64,000 nt of DNA. Source: Heracleum sosnowskyi (taxonomy: Eukaryota > Streptophyta > Magnoliopsida > Apiales > Apiaceae). A program made the position numbers and the translations under genes. Below are positions 40,017 through 51,799 of this stretch, piece by piece; within the stretch, counting starts at the first letter, position 1, and every line of letters starts with the position of its first letter. The notes beneath the pieces were generated by a model. The model worked only from the letters and a program-made list of their open reading frames with translations. It made no database searches and was not told where the DNA came from. The stretch covers positions 117,514,674 to 117,578,673 of the forward strand of contig CM061243.1 of NCBI GenBank assembly GCA_030848705.1. The letters are read 5' to 3'.

Positions 40017-43001
40017 TGCCACTCTATCGTTCACTCTCAAAAAGTCCATGGTCCTTTCTCGTATCCATCTATTCATTTAACTAGTCAACTATCTATGTAT
40101 GACGATGTTGGAGCCTTATGTTTATATAACTTCCCTGTTGAATGTCTCTCATGCATCTTTACCTTCTAAAACCTGATGATATTCGAAAAGACAGCTGTTA
40201 TTGTGATCCAAAACTATGATGTTCTATTAATGCTACTTTCTCGGATATATTTGGTTGCGATCTCTTCTACGTATTACTAGAACATTATCTCTCATGTGCT
40301 TCCTTTACTAGAACATTATCCCTTGCCACTTGAAGCATCAATAGTTTCAAGTCACCTCTAGCTTTTCGTGTTGGATAAATTTGTTTCTGGACAAAGCTTT
40401 GTGCTTTGGATCGTTTTCGCATTGCCAAGCTTTATTTTTCCTTGCGTCCTCCCGTTCCTTTCAGTGCTAGGAATCTCAACTAGAATTTAATGTCAGCAAA
40501 CTTATGAATTACCGTTTGCTATGTTTATGATGCACGTTTGGGCATGTTTTGGTTTTCTGGAGCATATGTAAATCTAGGTTTTCAGTTTCATGTTAAATCT
40601 CATCGATATCCGCCATACCATTGGGATGACATTGTTTTCAAATTGTTAATACTAGCCTATTTGCACGAGCGAGTTTAACATTTTTGAAATTTATTGCTAA
40701 TTTTTTTGATATTTTAGTGCTTTTGAAAAATGCAATCTTTTTAAAAAGAAAATTAAAAATTACTACTTTAATACTTCAACTTTATAAGAACTTATAAATT
40801 TTATAAAAAATTAGAAACTAAGTAAGCATGTCAGTTAATGTTTAATTAGAATTCATCAGTATTTCTAGTATTTCTGTCTATTAAGTAAAATATAGTATTT
40901 CTTTCTATTAAGTAAAATATAAAATTTTAATTTAATTATAGCTTATTTTAATTTTACACCGTATATTTGATACATTATGATATAATTAAGGTAATCGTCC
41001 AAATTATAACTATATTTTGTGATAATAATATAAATATAAATGAAACTGTTGTATATACTTATATTAAAACTTTTAGTAATACTATCATATTTTCTAAAAT
41101 GATATCAGGTTTTTGAATTTTAATTAAAATATAAATGAAAGAGTTTATAGTTATGTAATACATTTGATTTAATTTAACTTTTTAACTAATTATATGAGTT
41201 TTTCAAATTTAAAGAATTTATAAATTTTATAAAAGTTTAGTAACTTAGTAAATATGTATGTCACTTAACGTAGTCGTGCAAATTATTAATACTAACTTAT
41301 AACCCATGCAAAGCACGAACACCTTAATTTATTCTCTTATTTGTTTATATAAGCTTTTATTGAATTTTTAAAGTCTGATAATTATTTTACACAAAAGTTG
41401 GTTACCAACTGAAATATAGCTGCAGCAACCTACGTATCTAAGACAAAATGTTACAAATTCATATTTTACAATTTATGGATAAACTAAACTCATGAAACAC
41501 AAAAGAAATTGTAAGAATCAATAAATAATAGATACAACTATCATTTGTAATCAAATTTGGGGATATTAAAGAAATGAAATTAGTACAAATCAGAATCAAG
41601 ATCAAAAGTTATGTACAAATTGTAGGCCGAGGCAGGGTCAATAGTCTCCTCTTTGTTAGAAGTTTGGTGGTGACAACAAGATATTATCCATGGCATCGTG
41701 TTAATCACATGCTTGCTTCAGCATACATATTGGTTCTATAAACATCTGTATAAGCTCAATCTGTTGAAACTAATGGAGCACCCCTTGCATCAATAAAATT
41801 CATGTACTGACCTTGAATCCCACCTTGAAGGCATTTTGAAGTATAATCATTTTCTGAACACGTTCCTTGAGTTCAGACCATGATAACCTAAACGGATTAC
41901 TCTGCTCACTTTTCAAGTTTTGCACGCCAGAGTCTATCAACTCCGTAATTTGTTGAAGGTTCAACATAAATACTTGCAAAGAGATCACCTATACCCCTAG
42001 AAGTCCTTGCAAGTTTACACTTACAGGGAAAACTATTTATGTGATAAGGGAAGAATATATATAATAAAAATAAAAAATATATTACAAATTACCAAATGCT
42101 ACTTAGCTGACTTATTAAACATTAGTAGCTATCGAACAATTCTAACCTTCATTTGGAGAGATAGATTCTTCAAAGTTTTGACCCTCATACTAAGGAACCT
42201 CCAATAAACCTCTTGCTCATGTTTTCTTCACTACACATTATTTGCTAAACATCAAACTCAGACAATTATCATCATAACATTGTAAAAGAAAAAAAAGTGA
42301 ATATAATAAAGAAAGAAATGAGAAGATGATCAAATATAAATCATGTTCATTAACTTTCTCTACTATCTTTAAACAAATTACACATATTTAATACAATTAT
42401 TTTTACAACACAATAGGGAATGTTAAAAATATATGCATTCAACCACCAATAAATTACATATCTAAATATATCAATAGAGGACATGTCATAAAAACTTACT
42501 AATCGTCCTTCTCTGTTTATTAATTGGATTGATATTATTCATATATGCCTTTAGATGGAGTAGGCAACTTCTTACAACTATGTAGAAATAAGATTTCCTA
42601 TGTAGTTTATTCCTCACCTAAGAATCGTAGAAGGGTTTCAGGGATTTTTTCCGTTATAGTCAAACTATAAGAATTATCATTAACTGAAACACCAAAATGA
42701 ACTACTACTCCAACACCTTCATACTATGTTGACCATAACATATGTATGCATGTCAGCCGATCTACACCGTTCACAAATTCAATCCTAAAATCAATATAAT
42801 AAATGCATTCCAATGTTTTTGATAATGTGGAAGTTCATGAAAAACTTAATGTTGCATAAATAATGAGGGTATAGTAAAGTGAAGCATTAGCATCGGACCA
42901 AAAATTTCATAATTATGTAATAATTTTGCACGGACAATGAATTATAATGTTAGAATCATAGCAAGCGAACCTCCAGATCAAGTTCTGGTTCAAGGAAATA
43001 C
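40017..43001. other. AT-rich intergenic DNA
   Basis: No confident gene. 40120-40560 repeats the gene C flank. TACTAGCCTATTTGCACGAGC (40651) and ACCCATGCAAAGCACGAAC (41300) resemble ends of AT-rich Helitron-like repeats. Complement 41800-41988 holds an open stretch (SWSELKERVQKMIILQNAFK) ending at a GTGGGA site that could be a gene exon fragment; I do not recognise it. Confidence 0.45.
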
Positions 43002-43576
43002 CAGAATGTCATTATCAATGGTTTTCGAAATTCCAGCGACTACAACTTTGAGGCCATGACTTCTAATTTCCTGCAAGTTAGAGTGTGCAAAAGTCTTATT
43101 AATAATCTATAAAGTTCCAAGGACAGTAGCCTCTGTTTATCTCAATTCGTAAATATGGGTGAACCTATTCAGGTTTACCACTACTTACAGGTTTACCACT
43201 ACGTAAACACAGTCACCTCTATTGAATTGAACACGTTATTGCCACAAAATTGAAAACAGTGAAGAACGAAACTTCAATTATTAATTTACCTCAAAAATCA
43301 TTGCTGCCCCCTTTTTGTGTCCATCTCCTCCGATGATATAAACCTGATGCACAAATGTCTATTGAATGAATAAGGATATAAATTAGTTAAAACCTAACAA
43401 AAAGAATTTATACCTTGACTCGGGCAATCTTTTATGCAAACCTGATTAACTAATCGATCCTGAATGCAATCGACTATTTTCTTAGTATCATGGCTACCAC
43501 GTGATGTCCCAATTATGGTTCCACCCCGTTTATGTATATTGTTGACAACCTTAAGGCTCAAAGGAGTTGTCTTTCC
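43002..43576 (-). pseudogene. ATP-dependent 6-phosphofructokinase gene remnant
   Basis: Three consecutive exons on the minus strand with matching splice sites. 43442-43576 encodes KVVNNIHKRGGTIIGTSRG and HDTKKIVDCIQDR. 43290-43343 encodes VYIIGGDGHKKGAAMIFE. 43002-43070 encodes EIRSHGLKVVVAGISKTIDND. This is the ATP/fructose-6-phosphate binding core of plant PFK in natural order. The normally conserved GGDGT is GGDGH, and IPKTIDND is ISKTIDND. No upstream exons (GGLCPGLN region) or downstream exons were found. It is a partial, decayed copy of a glycolytic gene, perhaps carried by a transposon. Confidence 0.8.
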
Positions 43577-44229
43577 CTACATAGCCACAATCAATGTCAC
43601 CAGATAAATTCTTTGGGTTGTACGATTAGTAAAGAAAGCAGCACAATGGATAGGTGTAATGTAGTGCCACAAAAAAGAGTTATTATTGACCAGTATAATA
43701 AGGGATAAACATAATTGCTTCAGCAACATTTAGCAAAAAGTTTAAGGGAATTTTAACTAATATTCAAAGAGTAGATAAAAGAAAGAACAAACAGATTTTT
43801 TCTATTCTTGCCCTAGTGGCTTGCATTTTTTTTATACTATCAACGATTATAGTAAATTCAGTGTTTGATTCTGAAATGTCAATCAAATGCTAGTATCTGA
43901 TTTTGTTGTCTCCCCTTAATAAAGTGAAATTGTCCTAAAATGCCTTTTTGACATGGATTTATCACTCGCAATACACTAGACTTTCATTACTACATCAACG
44001 TTGCAACTCTAGGCCATAAGTGAAGGCCGTTAAAACATATCTGGTAGTACGACATAATATACAATATTAATTTTTCTTTCTCTCTTGGAGTACTTATTGA
44101 TGATACATCAAGTGTCAGGTGTTAGAATTACTTGTTACCATATCTTACAATGTAGAACCATTTGTTCGTAAATCAGCCCATATAAAAATTTGTTACTGTC
44201 TACTACTTAAGTACAAAAACAGTTTCATA
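43577..44229. other. Intergenic DNA beside the PFK remnant
   Basis: No recognisable PFK exon or other gene is seen. Confidence 0.45.
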
Positions 44230-44480
44230 CTCCCTCCGTCCCCCTCAATTCTTTACATTGGGGGACGGGGGCTCAACACGCATTTTAAGGCTCCTTTAAT
44301 ATATACTTCGATAAATTATTTTAAATTTTTTCTTCTTCTGAATAAAAATATAATGTTTAAATTTTTATTTAGAAAAAGAAAGTTTTAAAAATAAGTTGTA
44401 GAGCTATACTTTATAGGAGGCTTAAAATGCGTGTCAAGCAGTGTAAAAAAATTGTAAAGAAATGAGAGGGACAGATAGAG
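44230..44480. mobile_element. Stowaway-like MITE
   Basis: 251 bases with inverted ends CTCCCTCCGTCCCCCTCAAT and, reversed, CTCTATCTGTCCCTCTCATT, flanked by TA on both sides. A second inner inverted match is ACACGCATTTTAAG(G/C)CTCC. The ends and the TA duplication fit Stowaway/Mariner-type MITEs. Confidence 0.8.
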
Positions 44481-45739
44481 TACTAATTTTATACTCTTTT
44501 AGCCCTACATAATATCAAGGAGAGTATGTAATTCAAAAACTTTATATTGATCAAAATAAAGCAATAATTATATAGAAATAAATATTAGAAAAAGAAAAGG
44601 AAAAAGAGAAGTCTAATAAAAAAAAAGACTTACATAACAGCAGTGGAGACCTGTTTTAAATCCGTCTCGAGATTCTTCATGTTAGCAAGTGAATGAGCAC
44701 AACAAAACAAAGCTAGCCAGGACCGTAATTATAATATAAATTGATATTAAATAATCATATAGACAACAATACATATCTAGAGAAGATGAAATTAAAGAAT
44801 CTCATACCTTGACCGATAGATTAAAATCCGATCAAAGAGGGTGGAGCCTTGGAGGGGTGTTCTGTCCAATTATTTTAACGATGCCCGGTCATTTGATAGA
44901 GGAGAGGATACAGTTTTTGAAAGTAGGAGGAGTCCTAGGAGCAGATGAGGATGATATGTTCGGGGGAGGTCTGAGAATTTGAAGCTAATTACAACACTAT
45001 TTAGGTTTGGTTTGTCAATTTACGTTTAATAAATAAAATTTGTTAAAAATTAAATTAAAAATACCTAAAAAGAAAGTTATTAATCAAATATGATGAAAGA
45101 CATAGGCTTAAATATCAAATTGGTCACTGAAAAAACAGATATCACTTTTATCTCAACGAGTTCTACACATATTTCTGCAATGCTAGTGCAACCAAATTAA
45201 AAATTATGAATTCTAGTATTTCAGATAATATATTTAGATTTAAAAAAATTCATTTACTATTTATTTTTAATTAAATCAAAGTGAATAACTATAAAATTAA
45301 AAATAAAAAGTAAATAATTTTTTAAAATCTAAATATAATATCATAAATATTAAAGTTCACAATTTTTTATTTGGTTGCGGTAGCATTCAAGAAATATGTG
45401 TAGAACTCGATATAAATTATTTTTACTTTTTAAACACATATTTAGAGGTATCTATTTGATATTTATGATGACTTTAGTGATTAAAGTGATATCCCGTTGA
45501 GATTAATGATGAAAATGATATATGATCTTCATTACATTGATCACTTTGATATTTAACGCGAAAGACATACGCATATGTATTCTACGTGTTCGTTCCAGTG
45601 CTAGGAATCTCACCTGGAATTTATTATGTCAACAACCTTATCAACAACTAATTGCATCTGTTTTTTTAACGCCGTTCTCTGGGATTCTATTTGATGGCTA
45701 CTTGTTCTGGTTACTTTATCAACAACTTGGCCTGTCAAT
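44481..45739. other. AT-rich intergenic DNA
   Basis: No gene is seen. 45590-45725 is one more copy of the cystatin cluster flank (GTGCTAGGAATCTCACCTGGAATTT, GGGATTCTATTTGATGGCTAC). Confidence 0.5.
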
Positions 45740-46215
45740 GGATCGGAGATCCGACCCGATCTGTAGCTAAATTAACGGGCATGGATCCTGTCAAAAAAAA
45801 ATCCGATCCGTTAATGATCCGATCCGATAAGAGTCCGATCCGATAACGAGCGAATTTGAATTTAGTATGATTCGATCCGATAAGGATCCGATCCGAATAT
45901 ATTATATTTATTTTATATTTTATATATTAATATTATATATTAATTATATGTAAAACATATATAATATTTTATATTTTATATAAATAATATTATTTTGAAA
46001 TTTAAATTTGAATTTGTCAATGTATATGTCATAATTTAATTTAATTTCGTAAAAAAAATTTAAAAAAAATATTTTTTGAATTAAAAAAATGAACAAAATT
46101 ATTCTTTTTTAATATATTAAACGGGTCGGACCTCCGATTTGATAACCCGAAATCCGAACGGATCGGGTATGGATTGACCTAAAAAATATCCGACTCCTGA
46201 TCCGATCCGATCCGA
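45740..46215. repeat. GATCCGATCCGAT-rich repeat element
   Basis: Clusters of ATCCGATCCGATAA words at 45745-45895 and CCGATCCGATCCGAACCC at 46120-46220 enclose an AT-rich core. The ends carry the same words in both orientations, as in a non-autonomous transposon, but no clear terminal repeat or target duplication could be fixed. Confidence 0.4.
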
Positions 46216-46483
46216 ACCCGAAAAATCTTAACGGATTCAGATATGGAGGTGACTAGAGATGAGTGGTGGTGGATGTGAGTTGTGATAGTGAGACACGAGA
46301 GAGAGATATATTCAGTCGGGGTAGAGTGAAAGAGAGTGAGACGAGAGATTTTAGTTTTAAGTTTTAGTCTGGAAATAATTGGTATAAAGGGGGGAAAATA
46401 ATTGGTATAAAGGGGGTGAATCGCGAAATTTTTACTAAGGGGGAAATAAATTGATGTGGGCGCGCGTTGAATTTTTTTAGTCA

Positions 46484-46626
46484 AACTTTAGACATCGATT
46501 GTAAAATAAGTGATGTCTTCGAACAACAAAGACATCAGATTAACGCGGGGTGATGTTATTACATCTTTTAACATATTAGTAACCGATGTCTAATGTGTGA
46601 TGTCTATTGAATATTTTCTTGTAGTG
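46484..46626 (-). mobile_element. CACTA-type transposon terminus
   Basis: The minus strand reads CACTACAAGAAAATATTC from 46626, the canonical EnSpm/CACTA end, followed by subterminal AGACATC/GATGTCT repeats on both strands down to about 46485. The opposite end was not found, so it is probably truncated. Confidence 0.6.
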
Positions 46627-48032
46627 TTTTATCATTGATCAAATGAGCCTTTTGCACCAGCAACTTTGCTGTTGTCTGTAATCAGGACTTAAGTAGTGTG
46701 GTCTGTAGTCGGGATTTAAGTAGCAGTAGCAGTATTATTATTCTAGCTTAACGCCTATTTACTGATGGTGTCACTTAGTTGAAATGTCTAAAATGAGATT
46801 TGCAGGTTTTAGTGGGTTTATCAGTGTACTGTTTTCTTAGCAGTGTTAAGTAAGTGTGTACCAAGTCTTCTTGTTTGGGATAGACCCAACAAACTCTGTA
46901 CTGCGTTCCTTTTTAATGCAAGTGCTTGCCTTTCAAAATAAAAGACGAAATTGTGAATTCTAAAGAAATTTTAATTTTATGTTGAAAATATTATTTTATA
47001 TATCTAAAATTATTGTAGTATATTCTTTAGAAATTTTTTTAGAAAAATTATTACAAAACCGTGCTAAGCACGGCTTAATGGATGCATGTATTTACAAGAT
47101 GGAGATTTTACGCCAGTTAATTTAATTTTTATATTATTTTGATAAAAAATTGAGTATATTTGTTCTCTTTTTTTTCGGATTTTCTCTGGTTCTTCGATTT
47201 AGTACATCTCATCGTTTTTTAACGTAGGTTCTGGTCCAAAATTCCTCAAGAATAAATTTTTTTTATCTTAAATACTATAAAGATGAGATTTTGTAACTAT
47301 TATATTATATGTCAAGAATACAAAACAAATTTAAAAATTATGCAACTTATTTAGTAGATTAATGTGTTATTTATTAAATTTTGTAACAATGACATAACGG
47401 CTCATTGGAAGGAAACATCTTTAAAGGAACGACGGTTAATTATGAGCGACGTATTATATGCTATAATTAAATATTGATGTATAATATGTATTTTAAAATA
47501 TAAGTTTGAATTTAAATTTATAAAAAAAATTAAATGGTAATCAATATAATAATATTCAAAATAATATTAAAATAATGAAAATATTAAACATTGCCTTTTT
47601 CTATATTTATTCAGAACTTTCGTGAATGATCAAGACGAGATAGAAAATTCAAAAGAAACCTTATGTTAGAAATATAATTAATTATTTTATTTAAAAACAT
47701 TTTTTGTAGAATGTTTTTAAAAAAAATTAAAGAAATTATTATATGACTGCTGCGAAGTGCGGTTTAGTAAACTAGTTCTAATTAAATAAACATAAAATTT
47801 TAAAAAAACTTTTTAGAATTCTAATTGAATTCTTTTAAATTTTAATTATAATACAAATTAAATTCCATCATAAAATCTAATTTGATTAGTTCTAAATTTC
47901 TAAAATTCATAAACCTTATTCAAAATTTGAACTAAATACAATCCCGTAGTAATTAAAATTGTGATTTATTTAACTATCTTAATTTGTTTTTAAAAAAATA
48001 TGAGTCGGAATGATCCAGACCTGGAACATGTT
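46627..48032. other. Intergenic DNA upstream of gene D
   Basis: No gene is seen. 47059-47073 is a palindrome CCGTGC-TAA-GCACGG. 47750-47776 ends GTGCGGTTTAGTAAACTAGT. Together these may delimit an AT-rich Helitron-like repeat (about 47050-47776, low certainty). Confidence 0.4.
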
Positions 48033-48043
48033 GCATATAAATT
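48033..48043 (+). promoter_or_regulatory. TATA box of gene D
   Basis: GCATATAAATTG lies about 70 bases before the ATG. The leader that follows (GGGGGTGAAAGACCTCGGGC) matches the leaders of genes A and B. Confidence 0.65.
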
Positions 48044-48104
48044 GGAGTAAAAGGGCGCGTAGGGGGTGAAAGACCTCGGGCAAAACAAAAATTTAGGGCA
48101 AACA

Positions 48105-49358
48105 ATGGAGAACGAGTATTATCGGATTGCGAAGGAGATTCCTGTTAAGAGGAAGAGGAAGATTCCGAATGGGGGTGGAAAAATTCAAAAGGAAGAGGAG
48201 AATATTCCTTTGGTCGAGATTATTAAGAAGATGAAGAGAAAGAGGGCAGCAATCTCTAGTGAGAATGAAGGGATTGAGGTTTATAAGCGGGGGAAGATGA
48301 CTAGTCCTTTGGCTGATTTCTCTAAGACGAGTCGAAAGAGGGCGAAGCCGATAGAGGATGAGGATGGTGATGTTCATTTTCATAAGATGTGTCGAAAGAG
48401 GGCAAAGTCGAAAGAGGATGATGATGATGTTACTGTGATGGATGACTTTTATATGAGTAGAAAGAGGGGGAAGTCGATAGTGGAGGAGGATGATGATGAT
48501 GATATTACTAAAATTAAGAGGATGCAAGCGAGGACGACGAGGAAGCCAGTATTGATGAGCACGCCTATAGCAAAAAAGGAGGAGGAGGAGATTGTACAAA
48601 TGAGTAGCAGCTCGCCAATATCAAAAAAGGAGGAGGAGATTGTACAAAGCTCGCCAATATCGAAAAAGGAGGAGGAGGAGATTGTAAAAAGCTGGCCAAT
48701 ATCGAAAAAGGAGGAGGAGATTGTACAAATGAGTAGCAGCTCCCCAGTAGATGAAAAAGAGTCGTGTTTTCTGGGAGCTGGGAAACTTTTTGACAAGTCC
48801 TCGGACGAGGATTCCGAGGAGGAGAAAAAGCATATTCGCAGGTCTCCAGTTTATATCAAACGTTATTCTGATTATGTTAAACTGAAGTTATGTGACATTA
48901 AGGTAAAGAACAAGGAGCCAGAGCAGGAGTCGGACGAGGAGCTTTTACGTGAATGTCAACGTAAAGAAGTTGATCATGGTTACAATTATGTGCTGAAGAA
49001 ACGTTTTAGGGCCATTACCAATCCCATAAATCCCCAAAAAGTTTACTACAAAAGCGGCATTGATAGTGGTCGCACTAGACATGTACTCCATGACCCTGAC
49101 TATCCCCTTGCCACTTTATCCAAACTGGCTCTTAAGACGTATAATGATATCCAGGATACAGAATATGCGTATGTTGGTTTGGTAAAGGCGTACATGCGAC
49201 TTATTGGTGGTTGGAATTTCTGGATTCGTTTTAAAGCGCGTGTTGTTGGTCAAGATGCCATCAACTTTCAAGCTACCATATGTGAGGGAATTCGAGACAG
49301 AAAAACTAATGTTGTGCCTGTTCGTGTTGAATCTGTCTACCCTCTGCCTCCCTGGTAA
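48105..49358 (+). CDS. Cystatin-like family gene D (longest copy)
   Basis: 417 codons from ATG 48105 (AACAATGGAG); the frame is open 13 codons upstream without ATG. The N-terminus carries several basic modules (KRKRK, SRKRAKP, CRKRAKS, SRKRGKS) separated by acidic DDDD runs, then four to five units of a repeat KKEEEIVQ-SS-PIS, then the hinge SSDEDSEEEKK. The conserved C-terminal cystatin-like region follows: KTYNDIQDTEYAYVGLVKAY, RLIGGW, PLPPW. Basic clusters suggest nuclear entry; no signal peptide is seen. The phytocystatin Q-x-V-x-G loop is RLIGG, so inhibitor activity is doubtful. A GTAAC donor at 49355 and a TTTTGCAG acceptor ending at 49785 define a 431-base intron that splits the stop region: unspliced TGG TAA, spliced TG|A. 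Best candidate for the functional family member here. Confidence 0.75.
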   Translation: MENEYYRIAKEIPVKRKRKIPNGGGKIQKEEENIPLVEIIKKMKRKRAAISSENEGIEVYKRGKMTSPLADFSKTSRKRAKPIEDEDGDVHFHKMCRKRAKSKEDDDDVTVMDDFYMSRKRGKSIVEEDDDDDITKIKRMQARTTRKPVLMSTPIAKKEEEEIVQMSSSSPISKKEEEIVQSSPISKKEEEEIVKSWPISKKEEEIVQMSSSSPVDEKESCFLGAGKLFDKSSDEDSEEEKKHIRRSPVYIKRYSDYVKLKLCDIKVKNKEPEQESDEELLRECQRKEVDHGYNYVLKKRFRAITNPINPQKVYYKSGIDSGRTRHVLHDPDYPLATLSKLALKTYNDIQDTEYAYVGLVKAYMRLIGGWNFWIRFKARVVGQDAINFQATICEGIRDRKTNVVPVRVESVYPLPPW

Positions 49359-51060
49359 CTTTTTTTCTTTCATTCTTTTAATTACACTTGTCTACTTATA
49401 ATATTCCAATCAATGATTTAATTCCACACATGCACCTGGTGGTGGTTTGAGTGAGTTTGTAACCCTCATTTTTAGCAGCTAATTCTGTACTTATTCGTTA
49501 ATCCTTAATTCTAGTAATATTGTCTTCTAGCTTTTTTCCCTGGAAAATACCCAACTCGTATTGTGTACCATCCACTTATATGTTGAAATCTACATAGGAT
49601 TGTTTATCTTCTTTCTGAAATCACTCCCTTCAACTAAAAAAGCTTTCACATACTGTTAGTAACCTCATTGTAGTAGGTATAGCTGTATAGGAGATTTATA
49701 TTTCACTGCATCTGATTTCTCTCCACTGTCAATGTTTACTTTGATACATGTGCCTTTTAAGCTTCATTTTGCTTTTATTTTGCAGATGATGCCGGTCAAC
49801 GGGCCTTTTGACTTGAAGAAGTCTGTGGTCCTTTTGTTGCACAGGCCTATCTAATTTATCTATTTATTCAACAGGCTCGCCCAAGAAGTCTGTGGTGCTT
49901 TTGTCGCACAAGCCATGTATATCTATCTATCTATTTACTATCTTTTTATCTATCTATTTATCGATCCATATATCCATCCATCCATTTATTTATCTATCTA
50001 TCTATTTGTCCATCAATCAACAAGTATGTATGTAGATGTTGGAGCCTAATGTTTATATAACTTCCAGCTGGATGTTTTCATACATCTGTACCTGCTAAAC
50101 TTGATGATATTTGTAGGACAACTGTAATTGTAATCGAAAACCATGATATTTTTTATTAATGCATGCTATTCTCTGGGATTCTTTTTAATTGCTACATCTT
50201 TTGGTTACTCTATCTGCAACAATGTATGAAATAATAAGTTGGAGCCAATTATTTATATAAGTTTCCTGTCAAATGCCTTTGTTGCATTCTTTGCTAGTAA
50301 ACCCTGATATGGCACCGGTTCTTGTAATTCAGAATTATATCTTTCCGATATAGGTGATAGTATCTGGGATTCCCATTAACTCTTACCTCTACACCCCCTC
50401 CCAACCTTAATCTGCCTATAACCCATTTACCAAACACACAGTGAACGTGAGGTAATGCATGTTAGAGGGAGTCATCTATGCATTCTTGCAGTAGTAGGAA
50501 TTTCATGATATTAGATGCTGCACACAATCATCCATGTAAATTTACTTTGGACACTAAAGTCTCCATTTAGGCAGAGAAGTGTACTTGTTTCTTATTTTGA
50601 GTTCGCATTTGATAGAAATGTATTGCATGTGTACTCTGAGCATTTCCTCAAGCCTCACTCTATATTGTTTTTCAACTACCAAGGGCCTTTAGTTTTCAGT
50701 GCTTGCTTGGCTGACATAGGAATCGACTTCCCATTGGGAATTTTACTTGGGGGTTGGATTTCATCTATTGGGTTTGGTGGGAATCCCACTACTTTTGAGG
50801 GAGTTTAACTTCCCATGTTATCAGTCAAGAGGCAAATAACCTGATTAGACGTCACTGCCAGAAAAACACTTACACATTAGGTAGAAAAATATCGGTGTCA
50901 TTATATCTTCATAGATAGTGCTATCCCTACTTGACTTCAGGCGAAAGATAGGTGTGTTATATTTCTGTTCATCTGATTAGCGTACAGAAAGAAAGTTCAA
51001 CATCCTGGTGCTTGGCACCTAGCTTCAATTTATCCAAAGGGACAAGGAAGATCCTTCCTT
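49359..51060. other. Intron/3' flank of gene D, duplicated block
   Basis: Contains the rest of the proposed intron, then two near-repeats of AAGTCTGTGGTCCTTTTGT (49822, 49892), the CTAT microsatellite, and 50040-51060, which matches the flanks of genes A and B in inverse orientation. No further gene is seen. Confidence 0.65.
49918..50020. repeat. CTAT/CATC microsatellite
   Basis: Imperfect ATCTATCTATTTATC and CCATCCATCCATTT repeats, the inverse counterpart of the array at 18930-19075. Confidence 0.85.
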
Positions 51061-51068
51061 ACTTTATG

Positions 51069-51737
51069 GAAGCCTTCGCCAATATCGAAAAAGGGGAAGG
51101 AGATTGTAGAAATGAGTAGCAGCTCCCCAGTACATGAAAAAGAGTCGTGTTTTCTAGGAGCTGGGAAATATTTGACAAGTCCTCGGAGGAGGATTCGGAG
51201 GAGGAGAAGAAGCATATTCGCAGGTCTCCAGTTTTTATCAAACGTTTTTCTGATCGTGTTAATCTGGAGTTATGTGGGATTAAGGTAAAGAACAAGGAGC
51301 CGGAGCAGGAGTCGGACAAGGAGCTTTTACGCGAATGTGATCGTAAAGAAGTTGATTATGGTTTCAATTATGTGCTCAAGAAACGTTTTAGGGCCATTAC
51401 CAATCCCATAAATCCCCAAAAAATTTACTACAAAAGCGGCATTGATAGTGGTCGCACTAAACATGTACTCCATGACCCTGAATATCCCCTTGCCACTTTT
51501 CCCAAACTGGCTCTTAAGACGTATAATGATATCCAGGATACAGAATATGCATATGTTGGTTTGGTAAAGGCGTACATGCGATTTATTGGTGGTTGGCGTT
51601 TCTGGATTCGTTTTAAAGAGAATGTTGTTGGTCAAGATGCCATCAACTTTCAAGTTATCATATTTGAGGCAATTCGAGACAGAAAAACAAATGTTGTTCA
51701 TGTACATGTTCAATCTGTCTACCCTCTGCATCCCTAG
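51069..51737 (+). pseudogene. Cystatin-like family gene E, truncated pseudogene
   Basis: Closest to gene D. It begins abruptly in the KKEEEIV-repeat region (SPISKKGKEIVEMSSSSP) with no promoter and no ATG in context, fused directly to the 3' flank of the preceding unit. A one-base loss near 51168 (GGGAAATATTTGAC against GGGAAACTTTTTGAC in D) shifts the frame. From there the frame is open (FDKSSEEDSEEEKK ... KTYNDIQDTEYAYVGLVKAY, RFIGGW) and ends PLHP followed by TAG where A, B and D have TGG. The GTAAC after the stop is kept. No functional protein is expected. Confidence 0.8.
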
Positions 51738-51799
51738 TAACTTTTTTTCTTTGCTTCTCCTAATTAGACTTTGTCTACTTAAGCTTCTGTTGCAGCAGC

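Noticed and set aside
48093..48833. Minus-strand ORFs rich in Leu, Ile and Ser opposite gene D
   Set aside because: Antisense of the charged repeat modules of gene D; composition is dictated by the GAG/GAT-rich coding strand.
51327..51731. 134-codon minus-strand ORF opposite gene E, with similar ones opposite A, B and D
   Set aside because: Recurs only because the coding strand is conserved; the sense strand carries the family domain.
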